Positions 8,690 to 16,127 of a DNA stretch of 64,000 nt are shown here, piece after piece. The stretch comes from Streptomyces sp. NBC_01224. GTDB lineage: Bacteria > Actinomycetota > Actinomycetes > Streptomycetales > Streptomycetaceae. Numbering within the stretch: the first letter of the stretch is position 1; the number at the start of each line of letters is the position of its first letter. The stretch is taken from assembly GCF_036002945.1 (NCBI RefSeq), contig NZ_CP108529.1, forward strand, positions 7,373,001 through 7,437,000, in the 5' to 3' direction. The position numbers were made by a program, and so were the translations under genes. Under the pieces are notes generated by a model. It worked only from the letters and a program-made list of their open reading frames with translations, did no database searches and was not told the origin of the DNA.

Positions 8690-9283
8690 TCATTCCACGC
8701 GCGGCATGGCCGGCAGCGGGAGCGGCAGCCCCGGCAGTCCGTCGATACTCGTCGCGACGTGCTCCTTCTTCTCGAAGTAGACACTGAGCGACGCATCGTC
8801 CTCGCGGGCGAAGCGCTGGGCGTGCAGTGGCCGGTCCTCGTCGTACGACATGAAGGGCACGGCAAATCCACAGGTGTCCCGGATCAGCTCGGCCTTCACC
8901 ACGATGATGGCGCGCAGCCCGTGCGGACCGGGGTCCACAGCGGGAAAACGGGCGAGCAGCGCGCCGAACCGCGGATCGTCACGGAAGACCGGCTCACCGC
9001 GACCGTGCACCCGCACGATGTTCGGCGGCCCCTGGAAGGCGCACCACATCAGCGTGATGCGCCCGTTCTCGCGGAGGTGGGCGACGGTCTCCGCATTGCT
9101 GCCCGCGAAGTCCAGGTAGGCCACGGTCAGTTCGTCGATGACGGCGAAGGAGCCGCTGACCCCCTTGGGGGAGAGGTTGACCGTGCCCTCTGCGTCCAGC
9201 GGCGCAGTCGCCGTGAAGAAGATGTGCTGCTCTTCGATGAAGGTCCTGATCCGTCCGTCGATACGTTCGTACGTTTTACCCAT
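8690..9283 (-). CDS. Pyridoxamine 5'-phosphate oxidase-like flavin protein
   Basis: A 197-residue protein of the split-barrel flavin-binding superfamily. The start is MGKTYERIDGRIRTFIEEQ, followed by FFTATAPLDAEGTVNLSPKG, which is the FMN/F420-binding beta-barrel entry. AYLDFAGSNAETVAHLRENG and GRGEPVF continue the barrel. The C-terminal third includes CGFAVPFMSYDEDRP. Such proteins are mostly uncharacterised oxidoreductases, so substrate and cofactor are unknown. An alternative start nine bases upstream (9292) exists. There is no signal peptide or membrane segment. Confidence 0.75.
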   Translation of the reverse strand: MGKTYERIDGRIRTFIEEQHIFFTATAPLDAEGTVNLSPKGVSGSFAVIDELTVAYLDFAGSNAETVAHLRENGRITLMWCAFQGPPNIVRVHGRGEPVFRDDPRFGALLARFPAVDPGPHGLRAIIVVKAELIRDTCGFAVPFMSYDEDRPLHAQRFAREDDASLSVYFEKKEHVATSIDGLPGLPLPLPAMPRVE

Positions 9284-9326
9284 GGCGGCCATTGTCGTCG
9301 CCGACTCCGGGGGCGGCGAGGTCATT

Positions 9327-9944
9327 TCAGCAGGTGGAACAACGGTGCAGGCCTGCCACGCGCAGCAGTTGCAGAGCCGCCACACGCACCGCGCGTGGCT
9401 GGTCCTGTGCCGTGCGGATGCGCAGCCACTCCTCGGGGAATCCGGCCGTGTCCGGCTGTGGCGCCCGGGTGGCCGCACGGACCACGGCGGACGACGGATC
9501 GTCGAGGAGGGGCGCCGGCCGTTCGCGGTCCACGCCGTCGAGGGCCCGCAGGCCGAGGACGGAGCGGACCCTGACGGCGGGCAGCGGGTGGGCCGGCAGG
9601 GAGCGCAGCGTCTCGGCGTCCGTGCGTGAACCGCACTCGCCGGGCCCGGCGGGCGCGGCAGGAGCGATGAACGGACCGGCAGTCACCGTCGGATCGGGGC
9701 CGGCATTCATCGACCGGCGGAGATCCGCGCACATCGACCGGCAGAGCGGAAGCGGATCGACTCCGTCCTGCCGGAGCACGTAGCGCGCACAGGCCCGCAC
9801 GCCCCCGGAAGGGTCGGCGAGGGAGGCCCGCGCCTCCCCGTGCCGCCCGGCCCGGCGCAGCGCGGTGGCATCGGCGGACCGCACCCGTGGCGCGCGTGCC
9901 GCGAGCAGCGGGCCCAGCACCTCGCCGTGGGCCCCCTCCCGCAT
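9327..9944 (-). pseudogene. HEAT-repeat protein remnant, truncated
   Basis: The reverse frame 9944-9327 encodes 205 residues with alternating helices typical of HEAT repeats: RACARYVLRQDGVDPLPL, ETLRSLPAHPLPAVRVRSVL, APLLDDPSSAVVRAATRA and QPRAVRVAALQLLRVAG. The upstream part of such proteins is missing. The frame instead runs into the argG promoter region within 80 bases, and the only candidate start (ATG 9944) lies inside a repeat. I read it as the C-terminal relic of a longer HEAT-repeat gene, although a short functional protein cannot be excluded. Confidence 0.55.
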
Positions 9945-10023
9945 CCCGGCGATCGCCGCCTCCGCGCACGGGTTCTTTTCCGCCCAACGCACGCGCCCTG
10001 CGGCACGCCGCCCACCTGCACCT

Positions 10024-10057
10024 TTGACAAACCATACGAAGGACTGCATAGTTATGC
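10024..10057 (+). promoter_or_regulatory. argG promoter overlapped by ARG-box-like site
   Basis: TTGACA at 10024-10029 is followed after exactly 17 bases by CATAGT at 10047-10052, a good vegetative promoter. The -10 lies inside TGCATAGTTATGC (10045-10057), which resembles the site before argC. Binding of ArgR here would cover the -10 box. Confidence 0.7.
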
Positions 10058-10088
10058 CTACCAGTGATTGCACCGTAAGGAGAAACCC

Positions 10089-11282
10089 GTGACCGAGCGC
10101 GTCGTACTCGCCTACTCGGGCGGCCTGGACACCTCCGTCGCCATCGGCTGGATCGCCGAGGAGACGGGCGCTGAGGTCATCGCCGTTGCAGTGGATGTCG
10201 GTCAGGGCGGCGAGGACCTGGACGTCATCCGTAAGCGCGCGCTCGCCTGCGGTGCCGTCGAGGCCGAGGTCGCGGACGCCAAGGACGAGTTCGCCGAGGA
10301 GTACTGCCTCCCGGCGATCAAGGCCAACGCCCTCTACATGGACCGCTACCCGCTGGTCTCGGCCCTCTCCCGGCCGACCATCGTCAAGCACCTCGTCGCC
10401 GCCGCCAACAAGCACAACGCCGGCATCGTCGCCCACGGCTGCACCGGCAAGGGCAACGACCAGGTCCGCTTCGAGGCCGGCATCTCCGCGCTCGGGCCCG
10501 ACCTGAAGTGCATCGCCCCGGTCCGTGACTACGCGATGACCCGGGACAAGGCGATCGCCTTCTGCGAGGAGAAGAATCTCCCGATCGCGACCACCAAGAA
10601 GTCCCCGTACTCCATCGACCAGAACGTCTTCGGGCGTGCCGTCGAGACGGGCTTCCTGGAGGACATCTGGAACGCGCCGATCGAGGACATCTACGAGTAC
10701 ACCGAGAACCCCGCCACCCCGCGAGAGGCCGACGAGGTCGTCATCTCCTTCAAGGAGGGCGTGCCCGTGGCCATCGACGGCAAGCCCGTCACGGTCCTCC
10801 AGGCGATCCAGCAGCTCAACCAGCGGGCCGGCGCCCAGGGCATCGGCCGGATCGACATGGTCGAGGACCGTCTCGTGGGCATCAAGTCCCGCGAGGTGTA
10901 CGAGGCCCCGGGCGCGATCGCACTGATCACCGCCCACCAGGAGCTGGAGAACGTCACCGTCGAGCGCGAGCTGGCCCGCTACAAGCGGCAGGTCGAGCAG
11001 CGCTGGGGTGAGCTGGTCTACGACGGCCTGTGGTTCTCGCCGCTCAAGCGCGCCCTGGACGGCTTCATCAACGAGGCCAACCAGCACGTCACCGGTGACA
11101 TCCGGATGACCATGCACGCGGGCCGCGCCGTCGTCACCGGGCGGAAGTCCGAGCAGTCGCTCTACGATTTCAACCTCGCCACCTACGACTCGGGCGACAC
11201 GTTCGACCAGTCCAAGGCGCAGGGCTTCATCGAGATCTTCGGCCTCTCGTCGAAGATCGCCGCGAAGCGTGACCTCGCCTGA
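10089..11282 (+). CDS. argG: Argininosuccinate synthase
   Basis: A 397-residue enzyme that joins citrulline and aspartate using ATP to make argininosuccinate. The PP-loop motif AYSGGLDTSVA is at residues 8-18. HGCTGKGNDQVRFE, PYSIDQNVFGRAVE and SREVYEAPGA are strong family signatures. The GTG at 10089 has AAGGAG six bases upstream (10077-10082). Its promoter carries an ArgR-like box, so it is a separate arginine-controlled unit. A terminator-like hairpin follows, so argH may be expressed separately or by read-through. Confidence 0.97.
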   Translation: MTERVVLAYSGGLDTSVAIGWIAEETGAEVIAVAVDVGQGGEDLDVIRKRALACGAVEAEVADAKDEFAEEYCLPAIKANALYMDRYPLVSALSRPTIVKHLVAAANKHNAGIVAHGCTGKGNDQVRFEAGISALGPDLKCIAPVRDYAMTRDKAIAFCEEKNLPIATTKKSPYSIDQNVFGRAVETGFLEDIWNAPIEDIYEYTENPATPREADEVVISFKEGVPVAIDGKPVTVLQAIQQLNQRAGAQGIGRIDMVEDRLVGIKSREVYEAPGAIALITAHQELENVTVERELARYKRQVEQRWGELVYDGLWFSPLKRALDGFINEANQHVTGDIRMTMHAGRAVVTGRKSEQSLYDFNLATYDSGDTFDQSKAQGFIEIFGLSSKIAAKRDLA

Positions 11283-11300
11283 ACCCCAGTAGTTACGTCA

Positions 11301-11332
11301 CCGCCTCCCCGACCCTCCGTGCGGGGAGGCGG
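11301..11332 (+). terminator. Hairpin between argG and argH
   Basis: Perfect 11-bp GC-rich stem (11301-11311 with 11322-11332) and a 10-base loop, 18 bases after the argG stop. It has no U-tract. It may terminate or attenuate transcription into argH. Confidence 0.65.
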
Positions 11333-11371
11333 TTGCACATCCACCCCCCTTGTTCTTCCGAGGAGCACGCA

Positions 11372-12805
11372 GTGAGCAACGGCAACGGCAACAGCGACGT
11401 ACGCCTCTGGGGCGCCCGCTTCGCCGACGGTCCGGCCGAGGCGCTGGCCAAACTGTCCGCCTCCGTCCACTTCGACTGGCGGCTCGCGCCGTACGACATC
11501 GCCGGCTCCCGCGCCCACGCGCGAGTGCTGAACAAGGCGGGCCTGCTCACCGAGGACGAGCTGAACCGCATGATCGCCGGGCTCGACCAACTCGAAGCCG
11601 ATGTCGCCGACGGCTCGTTCACCGGCACCGTCGCCGACGAGGACGTCCACACCGCGCTGGAGCGCGGCCTGCTTGAGCGCCTCGGCCCGGACCTCGGTGG
11701 CAAGCTGCGGGCCGGCCGGTCCCGGAACGACCAGATCGCCACGCTCTTCCGGATGTACCTGCGTGACCACGCCCGGATCATCGGCGGTCTGATCGCCGAG
11801 CTGCAGGGCGCCCTGGTCGGCCTCGCCGAGGCGCATCCGGACGTCGCGATGCCCGGTCGTACGCATCTGCAGCACGCCCAGCCGGTGCTCTTCGCCCATC
11901 ACGTCCTGGCCCATGCGCAGTCCCTCTCCCGGGACGCCGAGCGGCTGCGTCAGTGGGACGAGCGGACCGCCGTCTCCCCGTACGGCTCCGGCGCGCTGGC
12001 CGGGTCGTCCCTCGGGCTGGACCCGGAGGCGGTCGCCGCCGACCTCGGCTTCGAGCACGGCTCCGTCGCCAACTCCATCGACGGCACGGCCTCCCGCGAC
12101 TTCGCCGCCGAGTTCGCGTTCATCACCGCGATGATCGGTGTCAACCTCTCCCGGATCGCGGAGGAGGTCATCATCTGGAACACGAAGGAGTTCTCCTTCG
12201 TCACCCTGCACGACGCCTTCTCCACCGGCTCCTCGATCATGCCGCAGAAGAAGAACCCGGACATCGCCGAGCTGGCCCGCGGCAAGTCCGGCCGGCTGAT
12301 CGGGAACCTGACGGGCCTGATGGCCACGCTGAAGGCGCTCCCGCTCGCGTACAACCGCGACCTCCAGGAGGACAAGGAGCCGGTCTTCGACTCCTGTGAC
12401 CAGCTCGAAGTCCTGCTGCCCGCCTTCACCGGAATGATGGCCACGCTCACCGTCAACCGCGAGCGCATGGAGGAGCTGGCCCCGGCCGGCTTCTCGCTCG
12501 CCACCGACATCGCCGAGTGGCTGGTCAAGCAGGGCGTGCCGTTCCGCGTCGCGCACGAGGTCGCGGGCGAGTGCGTCAAGGAGTGCGAGCAGCAGGGTAT
12601 CGAGCTCGACGAGCTGACCGACGAGCAGTTCGCGAAGATCTCCGAGCACCTCACACCCGAGGTCCGTACGGTCCTCAATGTGGCCGGTGCGCTCGCGTCC
12701 CGCAGCGGCCGCGGCGGTACGGCCCCGTCGGCCGTGGCCGTACAGCTGACCGAGGTCAAGGCCGACCTCGCCGTTCAGCAGGCGTGGGCCACCGCGAAGA
12801 ACTGA
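11372..12805 (+). CDS. argH: Argininosuccinate lyase
   Basis: A 477-residue member of the fumarase/aspartase superfamily that splits argininosuccinate into arginine and fumarate, the last step of the pathway. The superfamily signature GSSIMPQKKNPD with the catalytic Ser loop is present, as are AGRSRNDQIAT and GRTHLQHAQPV. The GTG at 11372 has AGGAG six bases upstream (11361-11365). I found no convincing ARG box directly before it, unlike argC and argG. A strong terminator follows. Confidence 0.97.
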   Translation: MSNGNGNSDVRLWGARFADGPAEALAKLSASVHFDWRLAPYDIAGSRAHARVLNKAGLLTEDELNRMIAGLDQLEADVADGSFTGTVADEDVHTALERGLLERLGPDLGGKLRAGRSRNDQIATLFRMYLRDHARIIGGLIAELQGALVGLAEAHPDVAMPGRTHLQHAQPVLFAHHVLAHAQSLSRDAERLRQWDERTAVSPYGSGALAGSSLGLDPEAVAADLGFEHGSVANSIDGTASRDFAAEFAFITAMIGVNLSRIAEEVIIWNTKEFSFVTLHDAFSTGSSIMPQKKNPDIAELARGKSGRLIGNLTGLMATLKALPLAYNRDLQEDKEPVFDSCDQLEVLLPAFTGMMATLTVNRERMEELAPAGFSLATDIAEWLVKQGVPFRVAHEVAGECVKECEQQGIELDELTDEQFAKISEHLTPEVRTVLNVAGALASRSGRGGTAPSAVAVQLTEVKADLAVQQAWATAKN

Positions 12806-12837
12806 CGGCGCGGACCGGCAGCGCCGAAGGCGAATCG

Positions 12838-12867
12838 AGGCGGGGAGCGGCCGTACGCTCCCCGCCT
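12838..12867 (+). terminator. Terminator after argH
   Basis: Perfect 12-bp stem (12838-12849 with 12856-12867) around a 6-base loop, 33 bases past the argH stop and followed by a short T-rich stretch (GGTTTT). Confidence 0.8.
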
Positions 12868-12926
12868 TCCGGTTTTCCCGAGCTGGGTTACGTTGACGGG
12901 GAGCGCACCCGATCGACGAGGAGCCC

Positions 12927-13940
12927 ATGATGCCTTTCGCCCTTCCCCGAGCTCTCGGCTTCGCTCGACCAGGGGAGGCCCCATCGGCCGCAGCGACTAC
13001 CCCGACCGCCCACATCGGCCTCGGCCTGGCAGCGGTCGGCAGGCCCGGCTACATCAACCTCCACCGCGACCGTGATCTGCCCGGTGACCGCAGTGTCGAG
13101 GCGCTGCGCGAGCGCACCCACGAGCTGCTGGATGCCGCCTATGCCCAGGGCGTCCGCTACTTCGACGCGGCCCGCTCCTACGGCCGTTCGGAGGAGTTCC
13201 TCGCCGAGTGGCTGACGGCGCACCCGGAAGTGCGCGATGTCGTCATCGGCAGCAAGTGGGGCTACACCTACACCGCCGACTGGAGCGTCGAAGCCGACGT
13301 ACACGAGGTCAAGGACCACAGCCTCGCCACGTTCGAACGCCAGCGCGCAGAGACCGACGCACTGCTCGGTGAACGCCTCGACCTCTACCAGATCCACTCG
13401 GTGACCGCCGACAGCCCGGCCCTCACCGACAAGGATCTGCACGCACGGCTTGCCGCACTCGCCGCGGAGGGGGTCGGTGTCGGCCTGTCCACGAGCGGAC
13501 CCGCCCAGGCCGACGCCATCCGGGCCGCTCTTGCCGTCACGGTCGACGGCGAGCCGCTCTTCCGTACGGTCCAGGCCACCTACAACGCCCTGGAGACCTC
13601 GGCCGGAGCGGCGCTCGCCGAGGCCCATGACGCCGGGCTCACCGTGATCGTCAAGGAAGCCATGGCCAACGGCCGGCTCGCCGGAACGGAAGCCCCCGCC
13701 GTTGTCCAGGAGATCGCCGCCGAGGCCGGCCTGGGCAGTGACGCGATCGCCCTGGCGCTCGTACTGCACCAGCCGTGGGCCGGTGTGGTGCTCTCCGGTG
13801 CGGCGACCGTCAACCAGCTCGCCGGAAACCTGCACGCGGCTGTTGTCGACCTCGACGAGGAGCGGCGCGCCGGGCTCGACGCGCTCGTGGAGGAGCCGGA
13901 GGCGTACTGGCGTCATCGCGCCGGGCTGCCGTGGAGCTGA
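12927..13940 (+). CDS. Aldo/keto reductase family oxidoreductase
   Basis: A 337-residue NADPH-dependent (alpha/beta)8 barrel oxidoreductase. FDAARSYGRSEEFLAEW holds the catalytic Asp and Tyr, GSKWGYTYTADW the catalytic Lys, and YQIHSV the His of the AKR tetrad. The substrate is unknown. The first 26 residues are odd: bases 12941-12982 match a short dispersed Streptomyces repeat and encode LPRALGFARPGEAP before the barrel starts at TAHIGLGLAAVG. The original start may therefore have been displaced by a repeat insertion, or the true start may be downstream. GAGGAG at 12917-12922 supports the chosen ATG. Confidence 0.85.
   Translation: MMPFALPRALGFARPGEAPSAAATTPTAHIGLGLAAVGRPGYINLHRDRDLPGDRSVEALRERTHELLDAAYAQGVRYFDAARSYGRSEEFLAEWLTAHPEVRDVVIGSKWGYTYTADWSVEADVHEVKDHSLATFERQRAETDALLGERLDLYQIHSVTADSPALTDKDLHARLAALAAEGVGVGLSTSGPAQADAIRAALAVTVDGEPLFRTVQATYNALETSAGAALAEAHDAGLTVIVKEAMANGRLAGTEAPAVVQEIAAEAGLGSDAIALALVLHQPWAGVVLSGAATVNQLAGNLHAAVVDLDEERRAGLDALVEEPEAYWRHRAGLPWS
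12941..12982 (+). repeat. Short dispersed Streptomyces repeat inside the aldo/keto reductase start
   Basis: The bases contain CGAGCTCTCGGCTTCGCTCG flanked by CCCC and GGGG, so they can form an imperfect hairpin. I recall this core from many Streptomyces intergenic regions, a match not checked here. It is read in frame as part of the coding sequence. Confidence 0.5.
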
Positions 13941-14036
13941 GCGGGCGCGCCCGGCGCCGGTGAAGCGGCGCTGATCCACCTGTCACATCTACGAGATCCG
14001 GTTCGTCATCGCATTGGCGGAACACTACGGAGGAAT

Positions 14037-14942
14037 GTGACTGTGGACGGAATCGAGTTCCTGGCAGAACGCTTCGAGGAGAACCGGACTCAGCTGAAGG
14101 CCGTGGCCTACCGGATGCTCGGCTCGGCGAGCGAGGCGGAGGATGCGGTCCAGGAAGCCTGGATCCGGCTCAGCCGCTCCGACAGCCGGGCGATCGAGAA
14201 CCTGGGCGGCTGGCTGACGACGGTCGTCGGGCGGGTGTGTCTGGACATGCTCCGCTCACGCCGCTCCCGCCGCGAGGATCCCCTCGACACACGGGCACCC
14301 GAGGCACACGCCTCCGAACCGGCGTTCGGCACTCAGCCGGATGCCGATCCCGAGCAGCAGGCCCTGTTGGCCGACTCGGTCGGTCTCGCGATGCTGGTCG
14401 TCCTCGAAACGCTCGACCCCGCCGAGCGGCTCGCCTTCGTACTGCACGACATGTTCGCCGTGCCCTTCGACGAGGTCGCCCGCATCGTGGACCGCACCCC
14501 GGCCGCGGCCCGGCAGCTCGCCAGCCGGGCCCGTCGCCGGGTGCAGGGGGTGGACCCGGATCCGGATCCCGATCTCACCCGCAAGCGCGCGGTTGTCGAC
14601 GCCTTCCTGGCCGCCGCCCGCGGCGGTGACTTCGAGGCCCTCGTCGCCGTGCTCGACCCGGACGTGGTGGCGCGCTCCGACATCGGCGCCGGTGGTGTCG
14701 GTGCGCCGTCCCTGGTGCGGGGCGCCCCGGTCGTGGCCCGTCAGGCGATGATGTTCGCGCCGTTCGCCCAGTCGTCGCAGCCGGCACTGGTCGACGGGAA
14801 CCTGGCCGTCATCTCCACGCGCGAGGGCCGGCGGTTCTCGGTCATGATCTTCACGATCGCGCGGGGGAAGGTCGCCGAGATGTCCGTGATCAACGATCCG
14901 GCCCGCCTCCCCGACCTGGATCTGACCGTCCTCAACGACTGA
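14037..14942 (+). CDS. ECF sigma factor with fused C-terminal SnoaL-like domain
   Basis: A 301-residue RNA polymerase sigma factor of the extracytoplasmic-function type. Region 2 is at about 8-75 (AYRMLGSASEAEDAVQEAWI), and region 4 at about 120-175 (ERLAFVLHDMFAVPFDEVA, then PAAARQLASRARRRVQG). The remaining 120 residues resemble the SnoaL/NTF2-like extension of SigJ-type ECF factors, which controls activity in place of an anti-sigma factor. No anti-sigma gene is adjacent, in line with that. The start is uncertain: GTG at 14037 is only three bases from GGAGG, and GTG at 14043 has better spacing. Confidence 0.88.
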   Translation: MTVDGIEFLAERFEENRTQLKAVAYRMLGSASEAEDAVQEAWIRLSRSDSRAIENLGGWLTTVVGRVCLDMLRSRRSRREDPLDTRAPEAHASEPAFGTQPDADPEQQALLADSVGLAMLVVLETLDPAERLAFVLHDMFAVPFDEVARIVDRTPAAARQLASRARRRVQGVDPDPDPDLTRKRAVVDAFLAAARGGDFEALVAVLDPDVVARSDIGAGGVGAPSLVRGAPVVARQAMMFAPFAQSSQPALVDGNLAVISTREGRRFSVMIFTIARGKVAEMSVINDPARLPDLDLTVLND

Positions 14943-14969
14943 CCCTGGGCGGGCGGCCGTACTGCGCGC

Positions 14970-15494
14970 TCAAGTTCCGCCGCCCCGGCGGCCGTCCGCC
15001 CACTCGGCCAGCCTCTCGAAATCGGCCGGCCGCAGTCCGATCCGCGGGTCGATCCACATCAGCAACGTCTCGGTCGCCCCCTGTCCCGCGATCCACTCCC
15101 GGTCCTGCTCGGCGATCTCGTCGTCGACCCAGGCGAACGGCCGGCCGGCCGCGTACTCCACGATGTACTGCGTCTTCCAGTACGTACCGTCCGGTGCGCC
15201 GCCAAGCATCGACGGCCAGTCGATGTACGGCAGCGGGGGCAGCCCGAGCCGCGGCCCGATCCACTCGTTGGCCTCGTCCTTCCAGGTCGTCGCCCAGACC
15301 AGTTCGTAACGGCCGGCGAGGGCCAGCAGCGCCTGGCCGTGCTCCGGGTTGAGCAGGACGGGCAGCGGCATCCCGTAGTCCCACCCCGTCGGCCGCATCA
15401 GATGCAGCGCATAGCCGACCGGGACCCGGCGGCGCATCAGTGCCGCGTACGGATTGAGCGGACCGTCGATGTCGATCAGCAGCAGCGGCTTCAT
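14970..15494 (-). CDS. HAD-like hydrolase family protein
   Basis: A 174-residue protein with the haloacid-dehalogenase-like layout: motif I LLLIDIDGPLNPY (two Asp), motif II ELVWATTWKDEAN (Thr) and the acidic motif PFAWVDDEI. It has no signal peptide or membrane segment. Proteins of this subgroup are common in Streptomyces and mostly uncharacterised, so the substrate is unknown. It is divergent from the TetR gene, and its upstream region contains the palindrome at 15538-15557, so TetR may also influence it. Confidence 0.72.
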   Translation of the reverse strand: MKPLLLIDIDGPLNPYAALMRRRVPVGYALHLMRPTGWDYGMPLPVLLNPEHGQALLALAGRYELVWATTWKDEANEWIGPRLGLPPLPYIDWPSMLGGAPDGTYWKTQYIVEYAAGRPFAWVDDEIAEQDREWIAGQGATETLLMWIDPRIGLRPADFERLAEWADGRRGGGT

Positions 15495-15537
15495 GCCGAC
15501 ATCGTCCTCTCTCCCGTCCGCGGAGCCAGAGCGTCCG

Positions 15538-15577
15538 ATGAGACATTCTTGTCTCATATGGTTTATCGTTGTCTCAT
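15538..15577 (+). promoter_or_regulatory. TetR operator: palindrome plus a third half site over the start codon
   Basis: ATGAGACA-N4-TGTCTCAT (15538-15557) is a perfect palindrome. A further TGTCTCAT at 15570-15577, exactly 20 bases on, overlaps the ATG of the TetR gene (15576). GAGACA (15540-15545) and TATCGT (15564-15569), 18 bases apart, could be -35 and -10 boxes, putting the transcript start at or near the ATG. There is no Shine-Dalgarno, which fits a leaderless, self-repressed mRNA. Confidence 0.65.
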
Positions 15578-16127
15578 GACTCTCGACCGTGAGCAGGTGC
15601 TGCGCAGCGCTGCCGCCCTGCTGACCCGTAAATCGACCGCCACCATGGACGAGGTCGCCAGAGCCGCAGGCATCGGACGCGCCACCCTGCACCGGCACTT
15701 CGCCGGACGGGACGCCCTGGTCAAAGCGTTGGAGAACCTGGGAATCCAGGAGTTCGAAGCCGCCCTGGACGCCGCCGCGCTCGACGAGGGGAGCTGCGAG
15801 GAGGCGCTGCGCCGACTCGTCGCGGCCGTCGAGCCGAGCGCCGGACTGCTCTCCTTCCTCGTCACCGAGAACCAGCTCTTCGAGGGCGACGAGGTGAACG
15901 AAGGCTGGAACCGGCTCGACGCCCGGGTCTCTGCCCTGTTCCGGCGCGGCCAGGAGCGCGGCGAGTTCCGCATCGACCTCACCCCCGCCTGGCTGACCGA
16001 GGCCCTCTACGGACTCGTCTCCAGCGGCGCCTGGGCCGTCCAGGTGGGCCGGGTCGCCGGGCAGGACTTCCAATACATGATCGTCGAGTTGCTGCTCGGC
16101 GGTGCACGCCGGAGCGTGGAGCAATGA
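15576..16127 (+). CDS. TetR-family transcriptional regulator
   Basis: A 183-residue repressor with the N-terminal TetR helix-turn-helix at about 5-50: LTRKSTATMDEVARAAGIGR followed by ATLHRHFAGRDALVKAL. The C-terminal ligand-binding region is helical and variable. It overlaps the efflux-pump start by four bases (ATGA), the usual arrangement of a regulator co-transcribed with the pump it controls. The inducer is unknown and is probably a substrate of the pump. The ATG at 15576 fits the family N-terminus (MTLDREQVLRSA); an earlier in-frame ATG at 15558 lies in the operator. Confidence 0.93.
   Translation: MTLDREQVLRSAAALLTRKSTATMDEVARAAGIGRATLHRHFAGRDALVKALENLGIQEFEAALDAAALDEGSCEEALRRLVAAVEPSAGLLSFLVTENQLFEGDEVNEGWNRLDARVSALFRRGQERGEFRIDLTPAWLTEALYGLVSSGAWAVQVGRVAGQDFQYMIVELLLGGARRSVEQ

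Noticed and set aside
11333..11372. ARG box before argH
   Set aside because: Only a single partial TTGCAC-like half site is seen in the argG-argH gap, unlike the paired sites before argC and argG.
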